Assembly: GCA_003586115.2 (NCBI GenBank)
Contig: QVOM02000029.1
Location: 23,550,829 to 23,614,828 of the forward strand
Length of the DNA stretch: 64,000 nt
Direction of reading: 5' to 3'
Source of the DNA: Salvator merianae
Lineage: Eukaryota; Chordata; Lepidosauria; Squamata; Teiidae
Shown here: one piece after another, positions 35,089 through 45,952 of the stretch
Layout of the letters: each line of letters begins with the position of its first letter
How positions within the stretch are numbered: the first letter of the stretch is position 1
Notes under the pieces: model-generated
Told to the model about the DNA's origin: nothing
The model's input: only the letters and a program-made list of their open reading frames with translations
Database searches by the model: none
Program-made: the position numbers and the translations under genes

Positions 35089-35529
35089 NNNNNNNNNNNN
35101 NNNNNNNNNNNNNNNNNNNNNNNNNNNNNNNNNNNNNNNNNNNNNNNNNNNNNNNNNNNNNNNNNNNNNNNNNNNNNNNNNNNNNNNNNNNNNNNNNNNN
35201 NNNNNNNNNNNNNNNNNNNNNNNNNNNNNNNNNNNNNNNNNNNNNNNNNNNNNNNNNNNNNNNNNNNNNNNNNNNNNNNNNNNNNNNNNNNNNNNNNNNN
35301 NNNNNNNNNNNNNNNNNNNNNNNNNNNNNNNNNNNNNNNNNNNNNNNNNNNNNNNNNNNNNNNNNNNNNNNNNNNNNNNNNNNNNNNNNNNNNNNNNNNN
35401 NNNNNNNNNNNNNNNNNNNNNNNNNNNNNNNNNNNNNNNNNNNNNNNNNNNNNNNNNNNNNNNNNNNNNNNNNNNNNNNNNNNNNNNNNNNNNNNNNNNN
35501 NNNNNNNNNNNNNNNNNNNNNNNNNNNNN
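35089..35529. other. assembly gap, 441 N
   Basis: Runs of N replace the middle of CR1 ORF2. The size may be an estimate: the reading frame before the gap (frame 1) and after it (frame 2) do not agree for a 441-base gap. Confidence 0.99.
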
Positions 35530-35530
35530 G

Positions 35531-37418
35531 ATAAACCCAAAACTTAAAAACTTGCTAAAGAGGAAAAAAGAAATGTTCAAGAAATGGAAGGAGGGGTATA
35601 TATCTAAAGAAGAGTATAATGTAGTCTGCACAAACTGCAGGGCAAGTATCAGAAAAGCTAAAGCTAGAAACGAATTGAGGCTTGCAAGAGAGACTAAAAA
35701 ACAATAAAAAAGGGTTTTGGGGATATGTCAAAAGCAAAAGAAAAGTTAAAGAGGCTATAGGATGTTTACAGAGTGAAAATGGTGAATTGATAAAAAATGA
35801 TATTGAGAAGGCTGAGCTTCTGAACTCCTATTTTGTATCTGTTTTCTCTAAGAAAGATAGCGTAACAGTGACTGACCTTCGTTGTGCTAGTGAAGGAATA
35901 AGAGAATCAAAGCACATAATCGAAACAGAGAGGGTAAGGGAATACTTAGCTAATTTAAATGAATTTAAGTCTCCAGGTCCAGATGGATTACATCCTAGGG
36001 TACTGAAGGAATTAGCAGGGGTTATTGCTGAACCACTTGCTGTAATCTTTGAAAATTCATGGAGAACAGGAGAAGTCCCAGAAGATTGGAGAAGGGCAAA
36101 CGTTGTCCCTATCTTCAAAAAAGGGAAGAAGGCGGACCCAGGGAACTACAGGCCTGTTAGCCTGACTTCAATACCAGGAAAGATTTTTGAACAAAGTATT
36201 AAACAACATGTATGCCAGCATCTGGACAGGAATTCAGTAATTAACCGTAGTCAACATGGGTTTGTAACAAACAAGTCATGTCAGACTAATCTAATTTCAT
36301 TCTATGACAAAATCACTGAATGGGTTGACCAGGGAAATGCCGTAGACATAGTATATCTTGACTTCAGCAAAGCATTTGACAAAGTATCTCATACCATCCT
36401 CATTGAAAAAATGATCAAATATGGGATTGACAAGGTAACTGTTAGGTGGGTTCATAACTGGCTTAGTGATCGTACTCAAAGAGTGGTTATAAATGGCTGC
36501 ACATCCAATTGGAAGAAAGTCTCAAGCGGTGTACCCCAAGGCTCTGTGCTGGGCCCAGTTATGTTTAACATTTTTATAAATGATCTGGATGAGGGAGTTG
36601 AGGGGAAACTGATCAAATTTGCTGATGACACAAAGCTAGGGGGGGTTGCTAACACTAGAGAAGAGAGAGAGAGGATTCAAAAAGATTTAGAAAAACTTGA
36701 ACAATGGGCTGCAACTAATAGAATGGTATTTAACAAGGAAAAATGCAAGGTACTACATCTGGGCAAGAAAAATGAAAGAAACACATATAGAATGGGAGGA
36801 ATCCGGCTGAGCAGCAGCACATGTGAAAAGGACCTGGGTGTCCTAGTAGATCATAGATTGAACATGAGTCAACAGTGCGAAGCAGCTGCAAAAAAGGCAA
36901 ACACAATCCTGGGGTGTATTAAGAGAAGCATAGAGTCCAGATCGCGTGAAGTTATTATCCCTCTCTACTCTGCCTTGGTCAGACCTCATCTGGAGTACTG
37001 TGTCCAGTTCTGGGCACCCCAGTTTAAAAAAGACACTTACAAACTTGAGCAGGTTCAAAGGAGAGCTACCAAGATGGTGAATGGTCTACAAACCATGTCC
37101 TATGAGGAACGGTTAAAGGAACTAGGAATGTTTAGCCTACAAAAAAGAAGACTGAGAGGGGACATGATAGCTGTCTACAAATACCTAAAGGGCTGTCACA
37201 GTGCAGAAGGATCAGACCTGTTCTCACTTGCACAAGGAAGGACTAGAAGCAACGGGATGAAACTGCAGGGGAAAAGATTCAGATTAGATGTTAGAAAAAA
37301 ATTTATGACAGTAAGGACGATCAACCAGTGGAATAGGTTGCCGCAGGAGGTGGTGAGTTCCCCTTCGATGGAGGTCTTCAAGCGGAGACTGGATGGCCAT
37401 TTATCGGGGATGGTTTAG
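35531..37418 (+). pseudogene. CR1 ORF2, reverse transcriptase part, one frameshift
   Basis: After the gap the linker between endonuclease and reverse transcriptase is read in frame 2 (INPKLKNLLKRKKEMF). An extra A in the A-run near 35694-35700 shifts it to frame 3, which then stays open to 37418. The reverse transcriptase shows NYRPVSLTSIPGK, YLDFSKAFDKVSH (first catalytic Asp), VPQGSVLGP and KFADDTKLGG with the catalytic Asp pair at 36618-36629. The C-terminal region follows (HLEYCVQFWAPQF, then RLPQEVV near the end). Apart from the frameshift and gap, this part is intact. The frameshift could be real or a homopolymer sequencing error. Confidence 0.9.
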
Positions 37419-37496
37419 GTAATCCTGCATTGAGCAGGGGGTTGGACTTGATGATCCAGGAGGTCCCTTCCAACTCTATGTTTCTATGTTTCTATG
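37419..37496 (+). other. CR1 3' UTR and terminal repeat
   Basis: A short 3' UTR (GCATTGAGCAGGGGGTTGG, then GATGATCCAGGAGGTCCC) ends in two TTTCTATG octamers. These are the recognition signal for the CR1 reverse transcriptase and mark the end of the insertion. Confidence 0.9.
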
Positions 37497-38765
37497 GACA
37501 CAATACTCCAGATGAGGTCTGACCAAGGAAGAGTAAAGTGGGACCATTACTTCTCATGATCTAGACTCTATAGTCCTCTTGATACAGCCCAGGATGGTGT
37601 TTGCCTTTTTTGCAGCTGCATCACACTGTTGACTCATGTTTAATCTGTGATCTACTAGTACACCTAGATCCTTTTCACATGTGCTGCTGCTCAGCGAGAT
37701 TCCTCCCATTCTGTATTGGATATAGTCATTTTTCTTACCTAGATGTAAAACTTTGCATTTCTCCCTGTTAAATGTCATTCTGTTAGTTTCAGCCCACTGT
37801 TCAAGCTTGTCCAAATCCTTTTGAATCCTCTCCTTCTCCTCCCTAGTGTTAGCAACCCCACCTAGCTTTGTGTCGTCTGCAAATTTGATCAGCGTCCCCT
37901 CGACACCTTCATCCAGATCGTTTATAAAAATGTTGAACAGCAATGGGCCCAAGACATAGCCTTGCAGTACCCCACTCGAGACAGTCTTCCAATCGGATGT
38001 GAAGCCATTCATGACCACTCTTTGAGTACGATCACTAAGCCAGTTATGAATCCACCTAACAGTTGTCCTGTCAATCCCATATTTGATCATTTTTTCAATA
38101 AGTATAGTATGAGACACCTTGTCAAATGCTTTGCTAAAGTCAAGATATACTATGTCCACAGCCTTTCCTTGATCGATCCATCCAGTAATTTTGTCATAAA
38201 AGGAAATGAGATTAGTCTGGCATGACTTGCTTGTTACAAATCCATGTTGGCTCTGGTTAATTACTGCATTCCCATCCAAGTGTTCCCATATATGCTGTTT
38301 AATGATTTGTTCAAGTATCTTGCCTGGTATTGAAGTCAGGCTCACAGGCCTGTAGTTGCCTGGGTCAGCCTTCTTTCCTTTTTTAAAGATAGGTACAACA
38401 TTCGCCCTTCTCCAATCTTCTGGGACTTCTCCTGTTTTCCATGAGTTCTCAAATATCACAGAGAGTGGTTCAGCAATTATATCAGCTAATTCCTTCAGCA
38501 TCCTAGGATGTAATTCATCTGGGCCTGGAGACTTGAATTCATTTAAGTTTGCTAAGTGTTCCCTCACCTTCTCCTTGTCCATACAGAGCCTTGATTCTCT
38601 TATTCCCTCAACAGCACAGCGAAGGCCAACTGATGTTTCATTTCCTTTCTGAGAGAAAACAGATGCATAATAGGAGTTCAGAAGTTCTGCCTTCTGAATG
38701 TCGTTTTTGACCAAATCACCCTTCTCATTCTGTTGTACGTTCTGTGAAAATTCTATTTTCAAATG
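37497..38765 (-). pseudogene. antisense CR1 LINE, 5' part (reverse transcriptase)
   Basis: On the minus strand 402 codons are open (38762-37554), covering DDs and motifs of CR1 reverse transcriptase: FKKGKKADPGNYRPVSLTS, YLDFSKAFDKVSH and KFADDTKLGG. It ends at a TGA created where the young CR1 has an Arg codon within a CpG, after which coding sequence continues to 37497. The copy is 5'-truncated near 38765 and continues at 33021-32527 past the inserted sense CR1. VLQGYVLGP replaces the usual VPQGSVLGP, so it would probably be inactive even if whole. Confidence 0.92.
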
Positions 38766-39231
38766 TTCATATCTGTTGCATTTTAAATATCTTTTCTCAA
38801 TTGGAAATACACCTCAAGATAGTGAGGAAAATTCAAATGAAATAAAATTTAGTTTTCCGTATTGATCACTTCACTGGAAACATGGTGGAGGGGGAGATGC
38901 ATGATGTTAATGCGATGCTGAACAAATTATGCATAATTAAGAATGTAGTCCTAAATTTGCAAGTGGTTGTACTGTATTTTGAGGCTACCTGGACTAGGGC
39001 AAGAGGCTTTGCTGCTAGAGGAGATGGTGAGGGAACATGCAAAGATCTTTCAGGTACTCATGCCATACTGTATTTGATACTCATGCATTGAATCCATGGG
39101 GTACAGGATGCTTAGGGTTAAGGATGACAGTCGCCCAAGCTGTTCTGCCCTTTGCAAGCAACCTTGTGGGGGAGGGGGAAGTAGCTCACTAGAAGCTGCT
39201 TAGTTTCAAATAAGTACAGAAGTTCTGAGAC
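38766..39231. other. no recognised feature
   Basis: No repeat or gene recognised. Confidence 0.45.
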
Positions 39232-39692
39232 AGGGGCCCTTTCTGCACTTATCTCAGGTTGGGATCAGTGGATCTGGAATAACCTGGCCCATTGATTTGG
39301 ATTGTGTTAAGGTATGGGCAGGATCAGTACCATCTGCACCGATTGCACTGATCTGGATCAGGTCACGGTGTGGGTGCAAAACTCATGTGAGCATTGGAAC
39401 CATACCCCCAGATCTCCAAGGTCTAGGAACAAAGTTCCTAGCCTTGTCGCCTCTGTGTGTGTATGCTTTTTGATGACATGTTATGGTTCACCACTGAAAG
39501 GTGACCTGGTAGTCCCAAACATAGGAGGCATGCCTTCTGCACACCTCCCATGTTCTGGATCAGGGCCTACCAATTAAATGGGTCAACCAGTGAGCCAGAT
39601 TAAGACCTCCCTTAATGTGCAGATCTGTGAGGTTTAGAAGTGTATTACACAGACCCTTAATCCAGATTAAGGGTCCATGCAGAAAGGTCCAG
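39232..39692. mobile_element. family B MITE, best-defined copy
   Basis: Left end GGGCCCTTTCTGCACTTAT and right end CATGCAGAAAGGTCCAGGG are inverted repeats. The interior is made of short self-complementary segments (CCAAGGTCTAGGAACAAAG, CTTAATCCAGATTAAGGG). No coding frame. Target duplication not evident. Confidence 0.65.
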
Positions 39693-40579
39693 GGTTTACT
39701 TGGGAGTTAAGGATGACAACATCCAAAAAAGATCTGTCTCTGAATTTGGAGGTTTTTTTTTTTTTACAAGGCCTTTGCATCCCTTCTCTTTGAAGCCACA
39801 GAATGGGAATTCCACAGCTTTGACATTTCCGCTTGGTGTGGTTTAGCACCAGACAGGAAACAGCCCTGGAAGTGTATTTGGTGGTGGCAGGGCTGCAAGA
39901 TGGCAAAATCCTCTCTTGAAGATTTTGCATATAGGGAACTTTTGAGGGCAGATTTAACACTTGTGGGGCTGGCTGCAGGCCCAATGAAAGGGATGTATTT
40001 GCTGGGTCCCAGGGGCTTTCACAGAGGACTCTTTTCTTACCACCTTGATGCAGCCTATAATCCTAGCATCCTTCATGCTGTCATGGAATTATGATTTTCT
40101 TATGCATGTATGTATGTAAAATGGATAGTGTTAAAAATAACTTGAAAAAGAAGGTAATTCTAATTCCAGACACCTAAATTAGTGAAAAACTTAAGCATTT
40201 CTAGTTTTCTCTCCCTGAGAAGTCCTAGGGTCATGTGTCCTCTTTTACAGGGAAATATATTATTACATCATCCTTTTTGCCTACTATTCTGAATTTTGAA
40301 GGCCACCTAGTTCAAATCTTATCTAAAAGTAAAGAAGGGTTCTCCTTAATAATTAGCACCTGGACAAACAGGCACAAAGATCACCTGATCATAATCATGC
40401 ATTCTATTTTATTTTTAAATGTGTATCTCCACAGCTGCACTGGCAAACACACCTTCAATGCAAATAGGTTTTCTTTCTTTTTTCTTTTTATGTGACACTT
40501 CCTCTTTCTTTCATGACAATGGTCCACCTTATTTAAAATTTCTTGGATCAAGCAAAAGCATCATCTCTGAGTGATTGGA

Positions 40580-40581
<2 letters not shown>
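39693..40581. other. no recognised feature
   Basis: No repeat or gene recognised. Confidence 0.45.

Positions 40582-40613
<32 letters not shown>
40582..40613 (+). repeat. poly-T tract
   Basis: 32 consecutive T. It may be the tail of a lost antisense retrotransposon, but the adjacent sequence gives no family. Confidence 0.9.
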
Positions 40614-40616
<3 letters not shown>

Positions 40617-41805
40617 TTCTAATGGTTAGGATGATCTATCCTGGATTAGATTCTAAAGACCCAAAAGCCTACTAAGCTCTGTTCAGTGCCTGGTCTCACT
40701 ATTTCTTCTTGGAAATCATATCTATACACCTTGGATAAAAAATGGAATTTTGACCACATTTCTAACTCCCTTTTCAAATGAGCTGATCCGGGAGTACCTT
40801 GGCTTCTTCATAAGCCAATAAAACTGGTGTTGTCAGGGTCACCTTGGAGGCTGCTGCTGGTGACATGTTATGGCCTTCCTATGACCATTAACAGCCACTG
40901 GCCATATTGTGCTTGCTTCTACAAATCAAATGCCAAAATCTGATATTAGAATGGCTTGTCAGCCACTTTGAGTGGTATCCGGCCCGTAGCAGTCAGACTA
41001 GAGGGACATGTGAATACTCCATCCTGGGCCAACCATCAGTCACCCTCATATTGAGTCTAAATACAGCAACAGATCTAGCAAAATAAGTTAGTTCCCATAA
41101 TATACCCCAAACTCATTGAGAGATGTGTGTGGGACTGAATGTGTGCATGGCATGCACCTTGAACCAATGCACCTTTTCAGAATCACAGAGTGGGGTATAA
41201 ACATGGTCATAATTTTCTTGGAGCAAATTCACACCAAAGAATATGCATTTCTTTCCCAGAGGAAGCATATGTTTTTCCTAAGGGCAAAAAAAAAAAAAAA
41301 AAAAGTGTCGATCAGGCTTTCATTTTTTGACAGAGTATGATTGATTTAGTAATGAAGTGGAAATGAGGTGTCCAAAGACCTCTTCATGAGACACAATTTT
41401 CTTGCAACTCCACAGTCTATTAGAGCACTATCGTTTTGTGTCTACCTTTTATTGGCTAAAAGAAAATGTGAAAAATCTTTGAAAAGAAATCTTTCTTAGG
41501 TTTTTTCATTTGTGTTTTTCATACGCTAGAAATAAATGATGAATTTATCTCCATATGATTCGCCACACCAAATATTTATAGTAATGTACATGCTCCACTG
41601 AGTTTGATATGGATAGTCCAACTCTAGATACAATGTTTTGTCTGTTTGGAGAGAATGGCAAAACTTCTCAGGACTTCTTAAAACTTTTATTGTAGGTGTT
41701 TTGATTAGCTGATAAACTCACCTGATGCTAGTCTTTACCCTGACCAGTCCTCTAAAATAGCTGTTATTTTTCCTGTCCTCTACAACACTTCCTTTGACTC
41801 CTAAC
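40614..41805. other. no recognised feature
   Basis: Contains a 19-base A-run at 41286-41304. Nothing else recognised. Confidence 0.45.
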
Positions 41806-42372
41806 CCATTTTTGCACAATTCTGGCTATCCTGTGCTATCCTACACTATCCTGTGCTTGGTAGTCTGGACCATGCTGGGCAGGATGGGTTAAGGGTTGTC
41901 TGCATGTTGAGTGGCCCATTCCAGCTCAGCCATGACAACTGGCTCCGAAGCCTGGGTCTGCCCTTGGAATTGGCACTGGAGCCTTTAAATGTACGTTCAT
42001 TCCTTGCTTTAGAAATTTCCAAGAGAGCCATTTTTGGTGATGAGCCACTTCCAGTGCTACTTCTGGATGCGCTTCTTGGAACACCACCGAAAAGGGTCCC
42101 CCATCATATTCCAGCATATGGAGATATGCAGTCTACTTGCCTCTGTAGTCCAGGATACAGGCCGAAGTCTAGTTGTAAAGCTCATTGCTGAGGTTTACTA
42201 GTAGACCAAGGTAGGATGCCATTTTGCACACCCGTACCCAGTCTATGCTCAGCTCTGTGCAGATGGTGGCTGCTGAGAGGGGGAGGGACTTCCCTTGTCC
42301 CACACTAACATACAGAAGGGAGGCCCCTGGATCCTTTCCTTACATGGAATAATATCTGTGCAGAAAAGGCAC
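41806..42372. mobile_element. family B MITE-like repeat
   Basis: Left end CCCATTTTTGCACAATTCTG, right end CTGTGCAGAAAAGGCAC. Interior blocks (GAACACCACCGAAAAGGGTC, CATATTCCAGCATATGG) match 46468-46966. Open frames here overlap on both strands and are not coding. Confidence 0.55.
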
Positions 42373-42399
42373 TAGAATTGCAAAGCTATTTCTGGTTTG

Positions 42400-42750
42400 T
42401 CTGGAAGCTTCTGCTTCGGGTTTCTGGCTTGCACCAGCTGTCCACTGGTAAAGCTGTGTCTGTATGGCAGACCAGACCTCAAGGAACAACCTGTGCTAGC
42501 CCACTTCCCAGTGTGAAAATGGAGCCAAGGGTGTCAGATTTAAAGGGGTCTCCCAAGCATTGCCAGGGACAGACCACACCATCTGGTGCTTGGATCCTCA
42601 TGCCATTTCACTGAGATCTTGGAAGTGGCTCCAAAACGTGGATGTTTCTGGGAATCTGGTGGAACGTGCCTTGGTCACCAACTTTGGAAGTTGGGCCAGA
42701 GGCACTCATGGCAATACAGATTGCCTCTGGTGTGCATTGCTCTAGTCTTA
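42400..42750. mobile_element. family B-like fragment
   Basis: Blocks GGAAGTGGCTCC and CCAACTTTGGAAGTTGGGCC resemble 62215-62590 and 49170-49610. Ends unclear. Confidence 0.4.
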
Positions 42751-42781
42751 GTCTGGAAATAAATTTCTGGTGACTACACTG

Positions 42782-42932
42782 ATACATCTATACAGTTTTC
42801 TTGGCATACACAGAACTAGTTTGCCAATATTCCTTTCTGGGCATCTGCCACGGGTCAAACCTGCAACAGGTCAAACCTGCAATATTCCAGGCAGATATTT
42901 TGCCACTAAGCTATGGCATCATTAGTCAACTG
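42782..42932 (-). mobile_element. tRNA-derived SINE, antisense
   Basis: On the minus strand the A-box-like CCATAGCTTAGTGGC is followed by a degraded B box in GCAGGTTTGACC, and CAGTTTTCTTGGCATACACA is the downstream conserved block also present in the SINE at 57125. GGTCAAACCTGCAA occurs twice in tandem. Confidence 0.65.
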
Positions 42933-42984
42933 TGAAACCCATTCATTCCTTATTCAAGCTCTATAGTGACATTATTGACATAAA

Positions 42985-43100
42985 ACAAGGCTGCATCGAA
43001 TGATGCTCATTTATTCTGCTATATTGGGATATTCTGGAATATCCATGCTTTATTCCAGGTTATCCAAATATAATGGAATAAGTAAGTGACGATGTAACCT
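42985..43100. mobile_element. short hairpin MITE (family E), copy 1
   Basis: GATATTCTGGAATATCC and the flanks ATGATGCTCATTTATTC / GGAATAAGTAAGTGACGAT form an imperfect hairpin related to 43389-43483. Confidence 0.5.
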
Positions 43101-43221
43101 GAGGTTTTTTTGTTTTTGTTTTTGTTTTGTTTTTTAAAATGCTGATGTAGGCCTTTTCTGCACTGGGTATTATTTTAAATTATGTGCCAGAATAGGGGCC
43201 TCCCGTACACACACCGTGCAT

Positions 43222-43390
43222 TATTTTATATACTTTTATCAGGTCACCTCTTAAATGCTATCTTTCAAGGCTGAGGAGGCCTTCTTCCATATCACGTGCC
43301 ATTTCAGCAAAAATTTGATAGTTTTGTTGTAAACCAACCCAAAGCTTCTGGTGAAAAATTAAGCTGCTTTGTAAAAATATATGACTTAGA
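43222..43390 (-). mobile_element. CR1-related LINE fragment, antisense, with tail
   Basis: TATACTTTTATCAGGTCACC and TCTTTCAAGGCTGAGGAGGC are the complement of the ORF2 stretch at 20520-20575. The flank 43310-43390 (GTTGTAAACCAACCC) resembles a LINE tail in the other orientation, so this may be two fragments. Confidence 0.55.
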
Positions 43391-43483
43391 CAGCATCCAG
43401 ATCTTGCTTACTTATTCTGGATAACCATGCTTTATTCCAGAATATCCAAATGCAGCAGAGTAAGTAAGCAACATCTGGATACA
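43389..43483. mobile_element. short hairpin MITE (family E), copy 2
   Basis: About 95 bp folding on itself: GCATCCAGATCTTGCTTACT pairs with AGTAAGCAACATCTGGATAC, and inside GGATAACCATGC lies a second stem with TTCCAGAATATCC. No coding content. Confidence 0.6.
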
Positions 43484-43488
43484 GCCTT

Positions 43489-43511
43489 TATTTATTTATT
43501 TATTTATTTGC
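43489..43511 (+). repeat. (TTTA)n microsatellite
   Basis: Five to six TTTA units. Confidence 0.9.
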
Positions 43512-44616
43512 AATGAAATGGGATCTATTAAGGGCAGAATAGAGAGAACGAAGAAAGGGTCTTCAAATTTAATCTTATATGCCAAATTCAGACTGTTATG
43601 GTGGAGCTCCTTGAGATGTGGGGAGGATTTGTGTTTTCTGTTTGGCTGACATGAATGGGATGGGAACAGATTAATCAGCTGTGGTTAAGCTTCTCTCTTC
43701 CACTACTTCAAGTATTCTGCGTTTGCCTTTTCTCATTTAAACCTACTTCTCAGATTCAAAGTTTTGTGTTCATTTAATTTGCCAATCACACAAAGATGCT
43801 ACACATGTTTACTTTGATAGAAGCACCTCTAGTTGTACATTACATTGTGATTTCAGGAGAGGAACATCAATCATTCAGCAGACGGATGTTAATCGGACTA
43901 GCAGCTCCTTGTATGCTAGCCAATGGAGATTAGGGCAGGCAATAAATCATTGCCCTTTGAAGGGCAAAGTCAAGCCTGGTAGGAGGGTTAAAAAAATAAA
44001 AACTAACTTGGTGATATTGGCATAAATAAGCAGGTGGAGTCCAGATGTCGAGAAGCCAAAATTCATTCTGCATCAGGGTGAACACGGTATATACTGAGGG
44101 AGGGAAGCAGTCAAGATAATGACTATTTCTGTCACTTCTAATCTTTATGTTCAGAACCATCAGCACTGTATGCATGATAAACGGATTTCATTTCTCAGGT
44201 TTTAAATTACTTGGTCAGAATGAATCTCTCCCCTTTGAAGCTGAGATGCCACAGTATGAGATAAGTTCATCTGGTATGCATTTAGTGTAAATATCTAATC
44301 AGTACCAAACTCCATGACCACATTAATGCATATGTTTAAGTACATGGATTTAATATATATGAACTAATTATAGAGGTGTCTGGATTAGGGAAACAGTTGT
44401 TTCCATGAAAGCTGTCTGATGTGACTTATTTAAGAAAGAAAAAGGAAGACAAGGCTGAACATATAAAAGCAAGAACTTTACCTGCAGGAGCCAAAACACC
44501 ATGGAGCAAACCCAACCTTTAGCCAGGGACACATTTTGGAGCATTCAGTTGGCTGCTGAGTTTGGTGTTTATTAGTACACTCTGTACATTTTTTGTTTCC
44601 TATCTGCATGGTATAG
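43512..44616. other. no recognised feature
   Basis: No repeat or gene recognised. Confidence 0.45.
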
Positions 44617-45018
44617 AATCATAGAATCATGGAACTATGGAATTATGGAATCATGGCACCATGGTATCACAGAATCATAGAGCTGGAAGGGACCTCAAGG
44701 GTCATCGGGTCCAACCCTCTGCTCAATGCAGGATTCACTAAACCATGCCAGACAGATGTCGGTCCAGCCTCTCCTTGAAGACCTCCAGTGAAGGAGAGCT
44801 TTCTATCTCCTGTAGCAAAACTATTCCATTGACTGTTCACCCTTACTGTCAGAAAGTTTTTTCTAATATTTAGCCTGTATCTACTCCCTTGACGTTTCAT
44901 CCCATTGTTTCTAGTTCTTTCTTCTTGTGTCAGTGAGAATAGGGCCAATCCCTCTGCACTGTAACAGCCCTTCAGATACTTGAAAACAGCTATCATGTCT
45001 CCTCTCCATCTTCTCTTT
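44617..45018 (-). mobile_element. CR1 LINE 3' end, antisense
   Basis: Minus-strand ORF2 C-terminus: RRWRGDMIAVFKYLKGCYS and, after the MKRQGSRYRLNIRKNFL block, a degraded LPQEV site. The 3' UTR ends in repeated GGAATCATGG/GAATCATAG units. The 5' truncation point at about 45018 abuts the GC-rich foldback element. The longer minus-strand frames that run on into that element are chance fusions. Confidence 0.88.
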
Positions 45019-45952
45019 GCTGCTGCCATGGCGACCGCAGCAGTTCCACGTGTGCGTGCACATGCGGTGGCAATGGGGCCTACCCCTTCGCATGGGCCCA
45101 AATGGGCCTGCGCGAGACCCGTCAGGCCCATGCCGATGCGATTGGGCTGGGGATGCCGGATGAGGGCGCGCTGCACCCGGTCCGGCATTTCGGTGCCTGG
45201 TCATGGGCATGAAGGGCGGTAGCCGCAGCAATGGCCTGCGAGCATCAGGCCACTGCCATAGCAACTGGGAAGCCCATGCAATGTGCACGCTGATGACACA
45301 ACTCGCCCGTGCGCACTGGGCCTCTCCCCCCTCGTAGCATGATTGGGCCTTCCCGATCAGACCCACGGCGCCCTGATCGGGAAGGCCCAATAGCGCTATG
45401 GGGTGGGAGGCCCAGTGCGCACACGTGAGTTGAGTCATCGGTGTGCACACTGTGTGGGACTCCGGGTTGCCATGGCAGTGGCCTGATGCTTGCAGGCCAT
45501 TGCCACAGCTTCCGCCCTTTGTGCCCGTGATCAGGCACTGAAATGCTGGATGGGGTGCAGCGCGGCCCCATCCGGTGTCCCAGGCCCGATCATGGCGGCA
45601 TGGGCCAGACTGGGGCCTCGCGTGGGCCCAAAAGTGCCAACGCGAAGGGGTAGGCCCCATTGCCCATCATGCATTGCATGATCACAAGATCATGCATGCA
45701 TGATGGGTGGGCTGATCACCCGGAAGATGGCCGCCACCATCGTGGACAAGGTAGGTGCAAATGAATCCTCACTTTGAGCTTCAGGTGAGGATTTGGACAC
45801 CTTTTTACTTGTCTGGCGGTAGTAGGGATCGTCAGTGGATGAGGTCCACTGCCGGTCACTATGGTGTGAATGCACTTGTCGGTCCTCTGGTGTGAATGCA
45901 CTTGTCTAGTGAGCATTCCTGATGCTCACTAGTTACAAGTGTGAACAGGCCC
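45019..45952. mobile_element. GC-rich foldback DNA transposon, GGGCC family (A)
   Basis: The right end AAGTGTGAACAGGCCC and the ~300 bp before it match 5778-6079, so this is the same family. Its left end is missing, replaced by the truncated CR1. From about 45070 to 45663 the sequence is a long imperfect inverted repeat with ~290-bp arms centred at 45366. The innermost 19 bp of each arm (45342-45360 and 45373-45391) are perfectly complementary around a 12-bp loop. A 12-bp-arm hairpin sits at 45906-45932. Open frames on both strands are side effects of high GC. Confidence 0.8.

Larger units (their letters stand above)
33022..37496 (+). mobile_element. near full-length young CR1 LINE
   Basis: A sense CR1 retrotransposon with, in order: a 5' region of two tandem monomers (33027-33487), a leader, ORF1 (33659-34627), ORF2 (to 37418) and a 78-bp 3' UTR ending in TTTCTATGTTTCTATG. 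ORF1 is intact. ORF2 is interrupted by a 441-base assembly gap (35089-35529) and a one-base frameshift near 35694. The long open frames imply a recent insertion. It landed inside an older antisense CR1: the flanks 33012-33021 (CCCAGAACTG) and 37497 onward (GACACAATAC) join into continuous CR1 sequence, with no clear target duplication, as is usual for CR1. Confidence 0.95.

Noticed and set aside
45490..45681. Open frames in the GC-rich region (also 44911-45660 minus, 249 codons)
   Set aside because: They run across a CR1 end and a foldback MITE, exist on both strands because stops are rare in GC-rich DNA, and contain no domain.
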